Both the position numbers and the translations under genes were made by a program. Under the pieces are notes generated by a model, which did not search any database, was not told the DNA's origin, and worked only from the letters and a program-made list of their open reading frames with translations. Below are positions 24,801 to 49,300 of a stretch of DNA of 64,000 nt, piece after piece; positions within the stretch are counted from its first letter, which is position 1, and every line of letters starts with the position of its first letter. This DNA is from Apostichopus japonicus (lineage: Eukaryota > Echinodermata > Holothuroidea > Aspidochirotida > Stichopodidae), in NCBI RefSeq assembly GCF_037975245.1, contig NC_092571.1, positions 17,913,917 through 17,977,916 on the forward strand, in the 5' to 3' direction.

Positions 24801-27032
24801 ATACCTTTTGTTCTTTAACCTATTGTAATATATACCATTCCTTTGTTTTCTTTCTCAGGACGGTCTGTATGAATGTATCATGTGCGCATGCTGCAGCACC
24901 TCCTGTCCCAGCTACTGGTGGAATGGAGATAAATACCTCGGACCAGCCGTTCTCATGCAGGCCTATAGGTGGATGATCGACAGCCGAGACGAGCTTCAAG
25001 CTGAACGTCTGTCCCAACTCCAGGATAAGTTTTCTGTTTACCGATGCCATACCATCATGAATTGCACAAGGACTTGTCCCAAGGTGAGTCATAAGACATT
25101 TTGTAAACAGTTATTTACACTTCAGTGTACTTCTATTTGAATATATAAAGTTATATATGCTTAGTTGTTGTGGGGTCGTTTCAAATGTTAACATGCAAAA
25201 AGTTAGTTTGGAGACAGCATCTGTGCATGTCGTCCCTGTCTGTGACTTTTATGAACAGGTCAATCGGTGACCATTCACTGAAATTTTGAAGCACCAGACA
25301 ATATTTCCAGTATCCTACATCCAGGACGATATCTGGTTCACCAACGTTATTTATACTTAGACACAGAAGCATTTCTACGTAGGTTTTGGAAAAGATTGTT
25401 TTGGTTTTTTTTTTTCGATCCTCGTGCCCCAAGTAACATGTTCACTTCTACCAACTGTGTGTTTGGAATGAATCTATGCTGTTGATTGCGTGTTGTATGT
25501 AATGTTAACAAATATTGTTTTGTCTCAGAACCTGTTGGTAGTGTAGTCTCATGTCTGTCAATATGCCGTGACAGTTTGAGACAAATATTCATCAAAACTA
25601 TTTTGAATAGACCTTCTCACAGTGGACTATCATCTATTGATAGTTTTCCTTTCATAACTTTCCAATTCCGAGTGATCTGAATGAAAGTGTGTGAATTATT
25701 GGCTTGTAATTATTCTCGATGTATCGGCTGTGATAGATTGCCAGTGGTATGTGTTCCCTAACGTGTTAGTGTGCATACATCAATTCATAGAGTGTAGGAT
25801 AGGATAGAGTGTAGGAATGCACAAATGCCTTTGACCGAAAGTTTTGTACTCTAACCGATTGACCTTTTGACCCATTGCACAAACAATGGTGTAACTTCAA
25901 ACAAGCTTGTAAGCTACTCTTGAACTAAAAGGTTTATGGATTTTGTTGTTAATATATGTAATATTTGTAATAAATAATCAATGTAAATTAATAATTAGAA
26001 ATAAACTATTTCACTTTTGGATAGATTTACCCTAACATATATATGTTAGCACAATTCTTCTACACAAATCCAGACCTAATTCTAAATCTCCATAATATTG
26101 ACCGATGAAGTAAATAAACGTAACTTATTAGTATTGTATCTATTTTTCCCCCCGAATACTGGTCAAACTGCAATCAGTGTTATCTTTGTCAGTGAGTAAA
26201 GTACCCACTTTTTTTGCAGCTTCAGTATGGTTAGAATTACAAGCATGTTACAGTAGTCAACAGTTGTCAAGAGAGCTATCATGTAGTATCTGATTCAATG
26301 GAAGATATAATAGCTTTGTGTATCACAGAAATTGATGGTAGGCACCATACGCATTCCGGTTCACTGAATTATTTTCCATGAAGCAATAGTGGAATTTGCT
26401 GAAAAGAGTGGAAAGTGGCTGGTAAATGATGCAACAGTCCTTAAAACAATTCAGAGTTACAGTGTACACTGTATATACTGCAGTACACAGTATATAGCTA
26501 GGCCCTACTTGTGCATATGTAACAGGTAACTATACAGCTTTACTGCATACAGCGAACCGGTGTTATCCCTAGGATGTTAAAAAGGGTGGGGGGGGGGGAG
26601 AGATCAATTTATTTTGGGGGGATTTTCAACTATGGAGCTATGGCTGACTGTACACAGTGGACATATAGCGTTGCTGTACACAGTGGAGATGTACAGTAGC
26701 TATGCCTTTACTGTACACAGTGAACAAGTAGCTATGCTTGACTGTACACAGTGTACATGTAGCTATGCTTTACTGTACACAATGGACATGTAGCTATTCC
26801 TTACTGTACACATTGGATATATAGTTTTACTGTAGACAGTGGAGATGTAGCTATTCCTTACTGTACACAGGGGACAAGTAGCTATGCTTCTCATTTCACA
26901 ATGAAAAGATGTGATTGATATATTTTTGTCTTTTTTTCTGTTTTGCAGGGCCTGAATCCAGGCAAAGCTATTGCTGAGATAAAGAAATTGCTATCCTCCT
27001 CCAAGAAGACTGCTGCAGCAGCCTCCGCTTAA
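18810..27032 (+). CDS. SDHB: Succinate dehydrogenase iron-sulfur subunit
   Basis: Eight coding exons: 18810-18878, 20537-20617, 20860-20918, 21930-22073, 22810-22888, 23897-24013, 24859-25083 and 26949-27032. All junctions are GT-AG and phases are continuous, giving 285 residues (the human protein has about 280). SDHB is the electron-transfer subunit of mitochondrial complex II, passing electrons from the flavin of SDHA to ubiquinone through three iron-sulfur centres. The N-terminus is a basic mitochondrial presequence. The 2Fe-2S ligands lie in [16 protein letters not shown] and the following LAC. The C-terminal ferredoxin half has [16 protein letters not shown] and [14 protein letters not shown] for the 4Fe-4S and 3Fe-4S clusters. 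[20 protein letters not shown] is also strongly family-like. No break is seen. Introns hold a MITE (intron 3), short tandem repeats (intron 6) and a minisatellite (intron 7). Confidence 0.97.
21338..21723. mobile_element. hAT-type non-autonomous transposon in SDHB intron 3
   Basis: The ends are perfect inverted repeats: cagggttgtccaacct at the left and aggttggacaaccctg at the right. They are followed by GC-rich subterminal sequence (gtcccgcgggcc). The flanks carry the 8-bp duplication gtttagaa (21330-21337 and 21724-21731). The 386-bp body has no coding capacity. The terminal sequence is typical of animal hAT elements. Confidence 0.9.
24380..24550. mobile_element. Possible LINE or SINE 3' tail ending in tetranucleotide repeats
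   Basis: An AT-rich stretch ends in tatggacgaaataaat followed by short (ATCC)n and (TCTG)n tails. This arrangement resembles the 3' ends of some non-LTR retroposons. No coding part is present and no target duplication was found. Confidence 0.3.
24600..24855. repeat. About 63-bp tandem repeat before SDHB exon 7
   Basis: Variants of taacctattgtaatatatac followed by a cttttgttc stretch recur at about 24626, 24757 and 24818. The last copy runs into the polypyrimidine tract of the exon 7 acceptor at 24857-24858. Confidence 0.65.
26640..26890. repeat. About 38-bp minisatellite in SDHB intron 7
   Basis: At least six imperfect copies of ctgtacacagtggacatgta followed by gctatgctttac. Units vary by substitutions and small indels. 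The array ends about 50 bp before the final exon's acceptor. Confidence 0.8.
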
Positions 27033-29338
27033 AATGAGATAGCGAGGAAGGAGAAATTTGAAAAGAGAAAGGAAATTCATCACCACTACATCCACATCCA
27101 CATCCACTACCCTCCTTAACCCACTTGCATCCAGCATGGGTAAAAGAAAAGCAAGCAAGTGCTTTTGCAATTCGTCGTAAAGACTCGGTTCACTGACTTG
27201 ATATGAAAAGGTCATTCAAATTTCTTGTCAAAAATCTGTTAATTCCATAGAAGTGTTTTAATTTCTGCTGTAATTTCGGAAAGAAGACCAGTCACGCATT
27301 ATTTTTGTCTAATTTATTTTAACTGTTGTTAAGAAACGGTGTACAATTTTTGTAGTGGTTGTGGTCAGTTACACGTGCTAAAAGAGTAGAGTAGATTGTC
27401 TCTTACAGACAATAAATTATCAGATCGAAGAAAAACACCATATATGCTGAAGATCCGGATGTGTACTTAAAAAAATTGCATAAACAGAGACCAGGAAAAT
27501 CTATAGAGAAATCTATTTTATAGATTTTCCTACCTCTCAGGAAACCTTGGCTTTCAAACTATTTTATGCCCATTTGTGAGTATTTTTGTCAATTATTTGC
27601 ATGGAGATACATTTTATTGTGAGCTTGTATAGTGTGCTATCGTACCTTAGTTTTGGTCTCCTGCTTTGAATCACACCAGGTGGAAAGCTTTGTACTCTCA
27701 TAAGAGGTTCGAGTCATGTGGCGGTGAGCATAGCCCTATCTGAGGGTATCGTGGCAAAGACCAATGGCATACAAGATATTTTAACTGGACTATTGAAGTC
27801 AACATTTTACTCTATGATAATGATCCGATATTGAATGGTGGAAGGGAGGGTTGAAGGAGGGGGTTGGGCGGTGGGGGGGGGGGGGGGGGAATGGACTAAG
27901 CAGATGACTACTGATGGAGGGAAGCTTTTGGACGCAGCATGGATGAGAGGTGCATAAGTGGTGTAACTATGGCACATCTTTTTGCACTGTGTAAAACTTG
28001 TTTCCCTTGTTTATATATATATGTTTATATATATGTCTCCAATTATGTTTGGTGTCAGTACAATGAATGTAAAAGCTGTACAGGTTGGCCAATTTCTCTG
28101 ACAGTGACCCTCACAAACTATGATAAAGTGTGTTGCTTTCTTTCTGGTTGGTGTGGTAAATTTTAGGTAAACATTAGAAAGAGTTGTAATAAAAAACCAC
28201 GGTGTAATGTAGCTAGTTACCCCCCTATTTGTGCACCCTTCCTCCAACACACACCCCCCTTTCGTTATCTCATTAATGGTCTGTTCGATTTCCTTACTGC
28301 CAAAGTATCTTTCAGCGGAAGTTTTTGGTGAATGTTTGGTGGAACGTTTCCCGACGAGATTTTCAATACTAGGTGAAGTGACTGTATGGGTTTACGACAA
28401 TAGAAATATATTGGGTGAAGTTAAAAGTTAGATGTTCCTGTCCTTTTTTGGTTACTATTATTATGATTGTCTTGTTGACATTTGTTATTGAGTCATAGGG
28501 GTTGATGCTATTGTGAGATTTGTACTTCAGAAGCTTTGGTTTTCTTCAAGGAAACATCTACAGCCACTGGAACATCACTGAAAACTTTCAATGCCAGTGA
28601 TGTTTGAAATTATTGAGAAACCTTCTTTGTACGCAGAAATCAAAGATTAAACAAAACTACAAATGGTTTGGTAAAAACCCTATTATCTTCATCTATGGCT
28701 GAAAGGTTCTGAATATTATCAAGAATAAAACAGGCAAGTTTAGCTTAATTAATACGATGACGTCATTAACTCTACTGTTTCAAAATGCACACTTTCTGGA
28801 AGATCTCTTGTAGCGATTTTCAAGCACAAAAATACATGCCTGACAAGAATTAAAAGTTTGGAAGTTATGTCCTTCCTTAAGAAAATCATAGAAAGGGGGA
28901 GGATTGGGCAAAACCCTTTCCACTCCTTCCCCTCCACCCTACCCCCCCCCCCCTCCCACCAGATGTTACGCCCATGATTTAATAATGAAATGTTTGATAC
29001 CCGATAGTGTAGGTACTGATTCGCAACGTAATGAGAAAGAAACGTAAAGAATATTGCGTTTCTATCAGTGGTGATAACTGCATCCAATTGGATGTATACA
29101 TATAAATAATATATGTGTTGTCCGTTCACAATGGAATATTGGCTGCTGTAGGAGATCTCGTCAAAACCGTAGAACAACAAGGGAACCATTTTACGTTAAT
29201 CCTATCAATGCGTACATGCGTTGGACACCATTAACTGTACACTCTGCCAAAGAAGCTATCACAATAAAGGGAGGGTGGGGGAGTAGATATACTTTCCGTA
29301 TTAACTACACGTTAGAAACTTCTTTGAGATAACTTGAA
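27033..29338. other. SDHB 3' UTR and convergent intergenic region
   Basis: SDHB (+) and the phosphatase gene (-) end toward each other here. A candidate SDHB polyadenylation signal AATAAA lies at 27411-27416. A G-run is at about 27871-27890 and a C-rich segment at 28920-28965. I see no supported gene; the open frames at 27939-28431 and 28749-29189 look random. Confidence 0.6.
27411..27416 (+). terminator. Candidate SDHB polyadenylation signal
   Basis: AATAAA about 380 nt after the SDHB stop codon, within a plausible 3' UTR length. Confidence 0.45.
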
Positions 29339-40856
<11,518 letters not shown>

Positions 40857-43294
40857 GTTGAAAATATACGTCTCAAAAAAATTTAATACTTCGAAAGACG
40901 AAGGTTACGAAACAAGGGGCACTAATACATTGGTACTATATACGTACCATCGATGGCATACGAATCATGGTTTGACAAAGTGATATTCATTATTTTCTTT
41001 ATATGTTGATCTTAATACCTGTTGATAAGAAGGGTCAAAAGTCTGAAATTCACCTCACAATTAAGACATCAAACAACGGTATTTACCTGCAACAGATTAG
41101 TTTAACCATTCGGTTTGTAGTTCCAACAGTGATAAAGCGATATGGCATCGTTCACGCTTACAGAAATGTATACTTAAACTTCTTTCAATACTAAGTAATC
41201 GACAAACAATACCAACTTTTTTTGTTTTTCATCGTCCATCACGTCATAGACTGTGGGGCAAAAGGCAAAATTTCCTTTAGTTTTTTTTTTAATTTAAGAG
41301 CCCACCTCTTAGGCCAACGTAATTTCTTGATAAAACTGTTGCTTAATTAAAGCGTCCTTATAAAAAATTCACTTTGTTCCACAAAAATTCCGCGGACGTT
41401 AAGGAGAAAATGGAGGTAAAGAATATTGGAAATGAAGGGCGCCCTCTAATTTTCAATCTGCCCAAAACACCTCTACATTTAAATGGAGTTCACCGAACTC
41501 TTTCAGAAATGTCTAGATCTAAATAAAAATTCACATAATAAATGTTAATGACAAGTTTGGGGTCACAAACACATTGATATTTGGTAAGTTCAAAGGTCAG
41601 TTTTTCCACACACACTCATACTAGTTTTAAAGCAAGCTTATGTATAATGTAAGATTTGAGGATTGACATCACTGTGAACTTTGAAATGCAATGTTGATGC
41701 TACCTTATAAATGTGCCAATACTCCTTTACATACTATTTGTTAATTTTCTCACAGCATGTGCTATATGGCGAATTTTTGGTGGAACAAAGCCGATTCACG
41801 AATAATATAATGTTTGTGAATTTTTCAGAGTCATTTTGAGTTGCCCCTCGATCTGGTCTACGGAACTGCAAGAAAAACGTACAGCTTGAATTTGCTGCAC
41901 TGTCTATCATGGATGATGGTTAGGGCAATTAAATGTGTGAGAATCTTTAGCAGTATCACTTAGGATCCAAGATAAAAGAAAACTTTAAAGACATGCCAGT
42001 ATAAGTTTATAACTTAGAGTGCATGGCATGCGGCAGTGGCGTAGTAAGGTACTTTTGAGTGGGGGGGGGGAGGGGCTGAAGACTGATGGCCGGCCTGGGG
42101 GAGGGTCTAAGGGGAGGGGGTGTCCCCCTCCCCTTTGGATTTTTTTCTTGAATTTCCAGGTGGCCTCAGATGCAATTTGGTGCAATATAGCACACTTCAA
42201 CACCCACTCCATTTTGTAAATAATTTTACATTTTCACCTGGCCTTAGATGCAATTTGGTGCTCCAAATGAGATTTTTTTCTCATTTGGAATGAAAAAGGG
42301 GTTTTCTGACTTGCGAAGCGGGGGGGGGGGGGGCGGAATGATACTTCCGCCCACCATATTTTTTACTGGGGGGGGGCTGGCGCCCCCCAGCCCCCCGGTT
42401 CCTACGCCCTTGCATGCGGGTGTGACAGTGTAAAATCTCCCGTTGAGCAATTTTTCAACATGTTATATATATAGCTTAGTTTAAAACATCCTACCGGTTA
42501 AAATAACTCCGATATCTCGAATTCAATGTCAGAAAAATGCAAGGTTTTTGAATTTAAAATAGCTGTAAAATGTTTAGGACCATTATTGGTTCAGAAATAG
42601 ATGTTCAAGTTACCGAATGTCGACCGATATCACCATGAAAGAGGAGGGTCTCGCCTCCTCTCTGGCACTTTATACTTTGGCCCCTGAAATTCCCGATAAC
42701 TTGAATGATTGACTATTGAAAACACTAAAGCATATTTTTGAGACTTTTTTGCTGTAAATTTTATGTTTCAGCATTTTAAACATCGGTTAAATATTAATGT
42801 CGTTATTTTGGTCAAGATATAAAGTTTCCTAAAATGGACCTATTTAACACTTGGAAGCGGACGGTCGTCTCCACTCTGGTATCATTCATGTCGCTCAAAT
42901 TTCTCCATAAATGGGATTATTCAATAAAATAATCAACTGCTCCTTGCGTGATAGGTCTAAGTTGCACATTGCCCGTGTGGCCGCTGTTGTCAGAACACCG
43001 TTGATAAAATACGGTGATTTCATTTTCGCTACTGTTATCGTTGTTATTGGCTGCGGCTATAATCTGTCACTAAGCGCTGCTAGCTTCCGACAGGCGTACT
43101 GTACGCTGTGCATTCTATTCGATCGGCACACACTGTATTATGCGCGTGTTGCAGTACACTAACATACACTACAATAGTACAAGCATAGGCACATGTGTGA
43201 AGACACATGAAATTTTGGTAACCTTCATTCCGATTTATTTACACAAAGACAAACATTGAAGTTTCCAAAATTCTTTAGTTAGTGTTCTTTAGTA
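40857..43294. other. Intergenic region between alkaline phosphatase and TARDBP
   Basis: The two genes diverge here, so both promoters should lie in this segment. It holds the MITE at 42034-42411. A GTATATAG on the minus strand near 40943-40936 could be a TATA box for the phosphatase gene, but this is weak. No gene is supported; the open frame at 42911-43162 has no recognisable features. Confidence 0.55.
42034..42411. mobile_element. hAT-type MITE with 8-bp target-site duplication
   Basis: The left end cagtggcgtag and right end ctacgccctt are imperfect inverted repeats. The flanks share gcatgcgg (42026-42033 and 42412-42419). Both ends carry long G- or C-runs, and a ggcct-agatgcaatttggtg segment is repeated inside. 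There is no coding capacity. Confidence 0.7.
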
Positions 43295-43309
43295 ATGATC
43301 GAAGTCAAA

Positions 43310-46300
43310 ATGGAGTTTATACGAGTAGCAGAAGACCAGAACGACCAGGAACCGATTGAGTTACCTGTTGAAGATGACGGAACAATCCTTTTGTCCACAG
43401 TAACAGGGCAATTCCCAGGTGCCTGTGGCCTAAAATACAGAACAGATAGGGGATCTTGGAGGGGTGTAAGATTAGCAGACGAACGACTGCACTTTACCGG
43501 TGCTGCTTGGATTGATACCGTTTACTGTGTGGTGTATCCAAAGGGTAAATAGCTATATTAAGTGTGACAAGTAGGCCTATACACTATTGCCTAGACTAAC
43601 TGTTACTAGGCTTGTGCCTAGCCTACTGTACACCTATCTGTATGACTAAAGTAGCCTAGGCCGAGTCTCTATGTTAGGCTCGTTGTCCTACACTGAGGCT
43701 ACAGTAATACAGTCTAGGCCTAGTCTATATTGGGATCAAGTCTCTTATTTCACCGGTTGGATTGTTCCATTTGTGTATTAGAGGTTGAACTTTTGGGAAA
43801 ACACCTAGGCTACTTACTTTAATTGTGTTATATTCTCTTAACTTAGCCTACTCTAGCTGGATAGGTAAATTGCAAACCAAACTTGACATGTAAAATTTGT
43901 TGTGAACCAATGACAATGTAGAGCTTTTGCTGTGTTACTTTTACTTTTTTAGGCTATTATTACAAAATGTATGAACAAGATTTTCATGTTGATAGTTTCT
44001 TTTCTGCTGATATAAAAAAGAATATGCAGTCCTAGGTAATTTCGAACGGTACGTCATTAGTAGCATGGTACAGTAGGCTCATAATTGATGCACTTAATAA
44101 ATTAAGGATTTGATTAACGATGTCTATCAACGAAAAATCAAAATTACTCAACTGTATTTGTTTTTCATATGTGTAGTTCCTCAGAATTGTAATTATCTCA
44201 AAATATTTATTGTTCTGTTCCTACGCAACATACTTTTGAGCAGAATTTGACCACAAATGTCTGCAACTGGTGTCAAGTTCTTTCATACCCCTAAATTGAC
44301 ACATTCGTTGATAAAATAACTCTAGTTTAGGCCTAAGTATGCATCCATTGACTTTGGATGCTGTTTGCTATGCTCTGAGCCTCTAAGATATGATTGGTCA
44401 GGTCCCAGATAGTTGTGGTATTATATTGTAGTAATTAATGGTTATTTTCAGGGAGTACAGTAAGATTTCCAAATGCCAAGAAAATGTGCAAAACTGGGGG
44501 GGGGGTTGTGGGGGGAGGGTGTTAAATGCTTAAGAAAACCACAAGTTGATCAGCATATTCCATATACCAATGGATTAAAACTCATCAAATATGTAACTCT
44601 GCTTGACTGCAAAAATTTGCCTGCTGTACATATCGTTGCTAGTAATATTTGAAGGTTCGTCAATTATGAAGCCTTTACTATATATGTACAAACATATGTA
44701 TGGGGTATAAAACGAAAATTTAGTGACAAAAATAAGATTCCTGTCCTGTCAGATTATGTATTTTGTACCAAATTCCTTACTGGTTGGTTTGTATCTTTAT
44801 TTTACAGAAAATAGGCTATAAATGCACATGTGATGTTATTTCTTTCAGAGTAATCTTTTAATGGCCAGAGCATAGAATCAAGCAGTTGGTTGTCTTCAGA
44901 TAATTACTAACATTAGCGCCAGTATAACTCAGTGGTTCATCTTAACGAAGGCTATAAAGACACCATCTTTCATGCAAAATTATTGTCAAACCTTATTTCC
45001 ATTCATTTTTGGAGAAATTAAGTCACCTGAGGTTGGATTTGATGTGTCATACATCTGTTCTACTGTATCACAAATATAAATTGTAACAGGGTCCTGGTTT
45101 ACACTGTTATATATTTGTATTTTCTTGTGTGAAATTAACAGATAATCTTATGTAGCATTCATTACCATAATGAGCATATGTCCATGTGACACCAATTGTG
45201 TCTAGTTCTACAGGTACAGTTCATCAGTTGATCATTTTGTGGTTAATTTGAATGAATTTATCCCTATGTTACCAGGGACCACTGGTTCAGAGAACAAGAG
45301 AAAAGGAGAAGAAAGCTCTGGAAATCCCGCAGGCAAGACAAGAAGACTTGATGTGAAGAAAAATCAGGATCTTGTTGTTCTTGGACTTCCCTGGAAAACA
45401 ACAGAGGAGGAATTAAAGACCTATTTTGAACAGTATGGAGAGGTTGTTTTCTCTGAGGTGAGTGAAATTTTTGTTTTCAATCTGCGGACAATTTTTTTTT
45501 CGAATGACATGAACTTGCTGCCAACAGACAGTAGGTCTTAAATATTAAAAGGCATTTATGCTTGCCTTCTTCTCTTTACAAGAAGATGCCTTCTTAAAAC
45601 TTAACTTACCTGTAGCTTAAATTTAGCTAAAAGGTAACCTCGGAGTGAAACTGATTCCCTCTTCCTTGGTAACTATGTAATGTAGTTACTGTGTTACTGT
45701 AGTAAATAAGAACACTTTGCAACTGACTGTACCACTACAGTCAGAAATTGAAGTTTTCATCTGCAGAATTTTGTTCCCATTGTGTTTATGTAAGTCCCAA
45801 AGGATTTAGTTTGTCTTGAAAAAGCATCATAAGTTTTTTGAACAGCAATACAGCCTGTTACTTAAAACTGGTGAAGGATATCAATGTTGATCACTGATTG
45901 TACTGGTGTGTATGGTTGAGAATCTTTGTGGTTTTGTACAGTAGATAATACTGTATGTACCCAGTGATTCCTGTCACTAGTTGGAAAAGCCTTCAAGAGA
46001 AAGATTGCTTGGTTGAAGTTGCATGGCAATCAAGTGTGAGTCAGTTAATTAAATCCTTGTTATATATCTGTGTCAATAGAGTGTGTGACCCAGTCTGTTA
46101 CTGTCCAGACCAGTGAATAAACAAGCTGTACATTGTATATACAGTACAGTATTGTACAGTTCTGTGCTGTACAGTACTGTTCTGTACAGAACTGTACTGT
46201 ACAGTACTATGTTGCTGTTGGTAAAATGGGTCATATAGTATCTTGATCTTTATGTATTACTATACTGAAGTAAGTCAGTTTTGTTGCTTTGAAAATGAAT

Positions 46301-49300
46301 GTGGATTTGATATTCCAGAAAAGTTTATATGAGAATATAATGTGTACAGTATGTGGAAGCTGGTTGGGGCTGTTACTGTAATAATTATAATAATGAAAAT
46401 GCATATGTGATGCATTCCTCAAACATATATATGAAGAGTTTGAGGAGAAGTCTGTCATATGCAGAGATGAGTTCCGTAATTATGTGAAAGACATGGTGTG
46501 AACTGCAAGTGGTGGTCTGCCATTTGGCATAGCTGTCTGCTCGAAGGTTGCTTGTCTGCAGCTCCTGTTGAATAGCAAATGATTGTGATGGCATGAGCAA
46601 GAAACTGGAGGGACTTCTCAGACCACATGATGATGGGACACTGCATTGAGAGTTTTCTTGAAGCGTTAAGTGGGATGTACTGTACATAACTTGAGTTCAA
46701 GTGCTGCTGAACCGTTTCGATATCTGTGCTTGCTGTACTTGTAAGTCTGTGATGAAAGAGGTTGCTTTGTTGTTGAAGAGACGGCAGGAATGGACCATGA
46801 GTCGTGAAGAGATGGTGCCCGGTGTACCGTTAAGACAGTATGCATGTACAGTACCCCTTTGTTGTTTTGTATCCTGAAATTTGCTATGCCAGATTTTTGA
46901 GATGACTTTTTGTGAAAGCGGAAGAAAAAAGAAAGAAAGAAAGGGAATGCAATCTGGATGATTGTGACTGAGTGAGGTTAAACGTAGGAGAGGCAGCTAC
47001 TGTGACTGGAGAATGGAGCATGACACATGGAGTGTTGTGTGAGGAGTCTTCTCGGATCTAGGGGATGAATAATGTGATGAGGATGTGTCTGGTCAGCTTT
47101 TTGCCTGGTGGTTTGAAAACAGACTGTACATGTTTGTGGATGCTCTCGACAATATGAACGTGAAAAAGTCCCATTATGGTGAGTGTTTTACGTTTTCCTT
47201 ATTCTGTTCTGTAGCAAAGCAAGTAATAGTGAGCTACTAACCCACTGTTGTGTGTAAAACAGACAACAAGTTGAGCAGGCCCTATATATGTTACAGGCTG
47301 TGTGAGACGCTTCTTTAAGCTGATCACAGTGATCAGATCATTCAAGTTCTTGGTTAATATGTAAAGACTGGATCAATGTTTGAAGTAATTGACTGTCCAG
47401 ACCCATATCAGTTTACCTGGCCTCTCAGGATTGTCGCCATGAAACCCCTAGCCCCTCCCCCCCCCCCAGCCTCCCAAAATGATCAACAATGCTGACAGCT
47501 AAGCTTGCCATAGACCCTCATAAAAAGTGATGGTCTCTATTTAGTACAGTATGCCTCATAGTCTACAGACAATACGGTATTAATGGCCACTTTTCTGATC
47601 CATTTACTTTCTTTCCATTTTCTTTCTCATCTCTCTTAATATGATTTGGAATTTACATATAATGAATAGATAGTACAGTAGGTGTTGTTCACTACATACA
47701 GTTCTATATATCTTACAACTGTAATTGCTGCTCTACAGTAATGTTAATAAAAATCCTCTGGAAAACGTTGCATCTTACATGATTAACTAGTACCGTTAAT
47801 GTGATTGTTCAAACTGTACAATATTGCAATCAACAGAAAAGTTTTTATGTAATTGTTCTGTCAATATTCTGGCTCATTTTCTGGAGAAACAGAAATCAGT
47901 CTGTCATTACAAGAATAATTTTCTGATATGCAAAATCTCAAAGCTTGTAGTGCTCTCATATACAGTATCATGTGATCTTCTAAGATGTACATGAGTAGAC
48001 AGATATATCTATATATATTTGGCAATAGAAAGTGTAAAAACTGTAATAAACACTCTTTATGATTTATAGGATATGTCTCAAATGTCATAAATTATTTCTC
48101 GTCATGAATATCTTATGGATCCATCAATTTTGCATCAATTCCTCCCAATATAGCTGAGAAGTAAATGCACTGTGCTAGAAGGGAGACTCGGCAAATTGGA
48201 ATGTGCATCTACGAGGAAAGGTTTGCCAGAGCCAGACGCTAGCATGCACAACAACCAGAGGCTGAATAGACTACGACTCGAAACGTCCCTAGATGCCTTC
48301 TCCCACTGCACTCAGCAATTGCATCAGCAGGTAGAAATCCTGAAATCACACAAACGGCAACTTGGCCACCTACCCACCTCCGAAGTCACATCGTTGGAAC
48401 TTTCTCTCTCCCTCTTGGAGCGATGCCTTCACCATCTCAGATCGGGTGAGGAGCAGGCGTCTAGACCAATGTCTCCTCAGGGGTCGTCTTCTCACCGCCC
48501 ACCTCAAGGTCCGTCCCACCAAACCTCGTCAGACGTGAGGCAGGCTTTCAACGTAGGAGCGGGGATAATCTGCCAAAGCTCTAGCAGTCATTGTAGAACC
48601 AGCGATCTCCTCCAACCGTCCAGTGTTCTAAACGGGGAGAGAAGTAGTCTGCAGGCCATGGAGATGAATGCTAGAAACCTAAACCATAACATGTGCACAG
48701 GGTCGCGACCGGGGTCAACGGAAAGCCGTGAGAACATGTTCCACCTGTCGCCGATGAGCAACATTCACGATTACGACGAGGACCAGAGCTGGTTGGAGTA
48801 TGATAGCAGTTACGATGGAAATGCCACAAGTAAGTCTTTTAGAAAGCCAGAAAATGTTTGGCAGATTTTACTTCTGAATCTACGTTTCATTGGTGCTCAG
48901 TATTTGGATAAGCAAAACAAATGAACATAATGGATGGGCGTAATTTTGCTATTAGTGGCCAGATGATAAAGACATACTGTTCAAATCAAGCTGCCCCCCT
49001 TCCATCCCCTATAAGAGAAGCGGTAAGAAGACCTAAAGTTACCACAGGCTTCTACTACAGCCTAGTTTCCTTGGCCAGTGGGAAATTCTAATGATTTGAA
49101 TTAAAATCTATGACTATTTTAAGAAGCATTTAACCATGTGATGACAGAAAGAGTATCCCTGCAAACATGAACTGCACACAACTTCCTATATCTTACTTTG
49201 ACAGTGGCCGCAAAAATAAAGTCGTTAGTAGCGAACCCGAAATGGGGCCGCCTGCATTACCGTAACGGTGCCACAGAGCTCACCCGATCGCTGGCTCACA

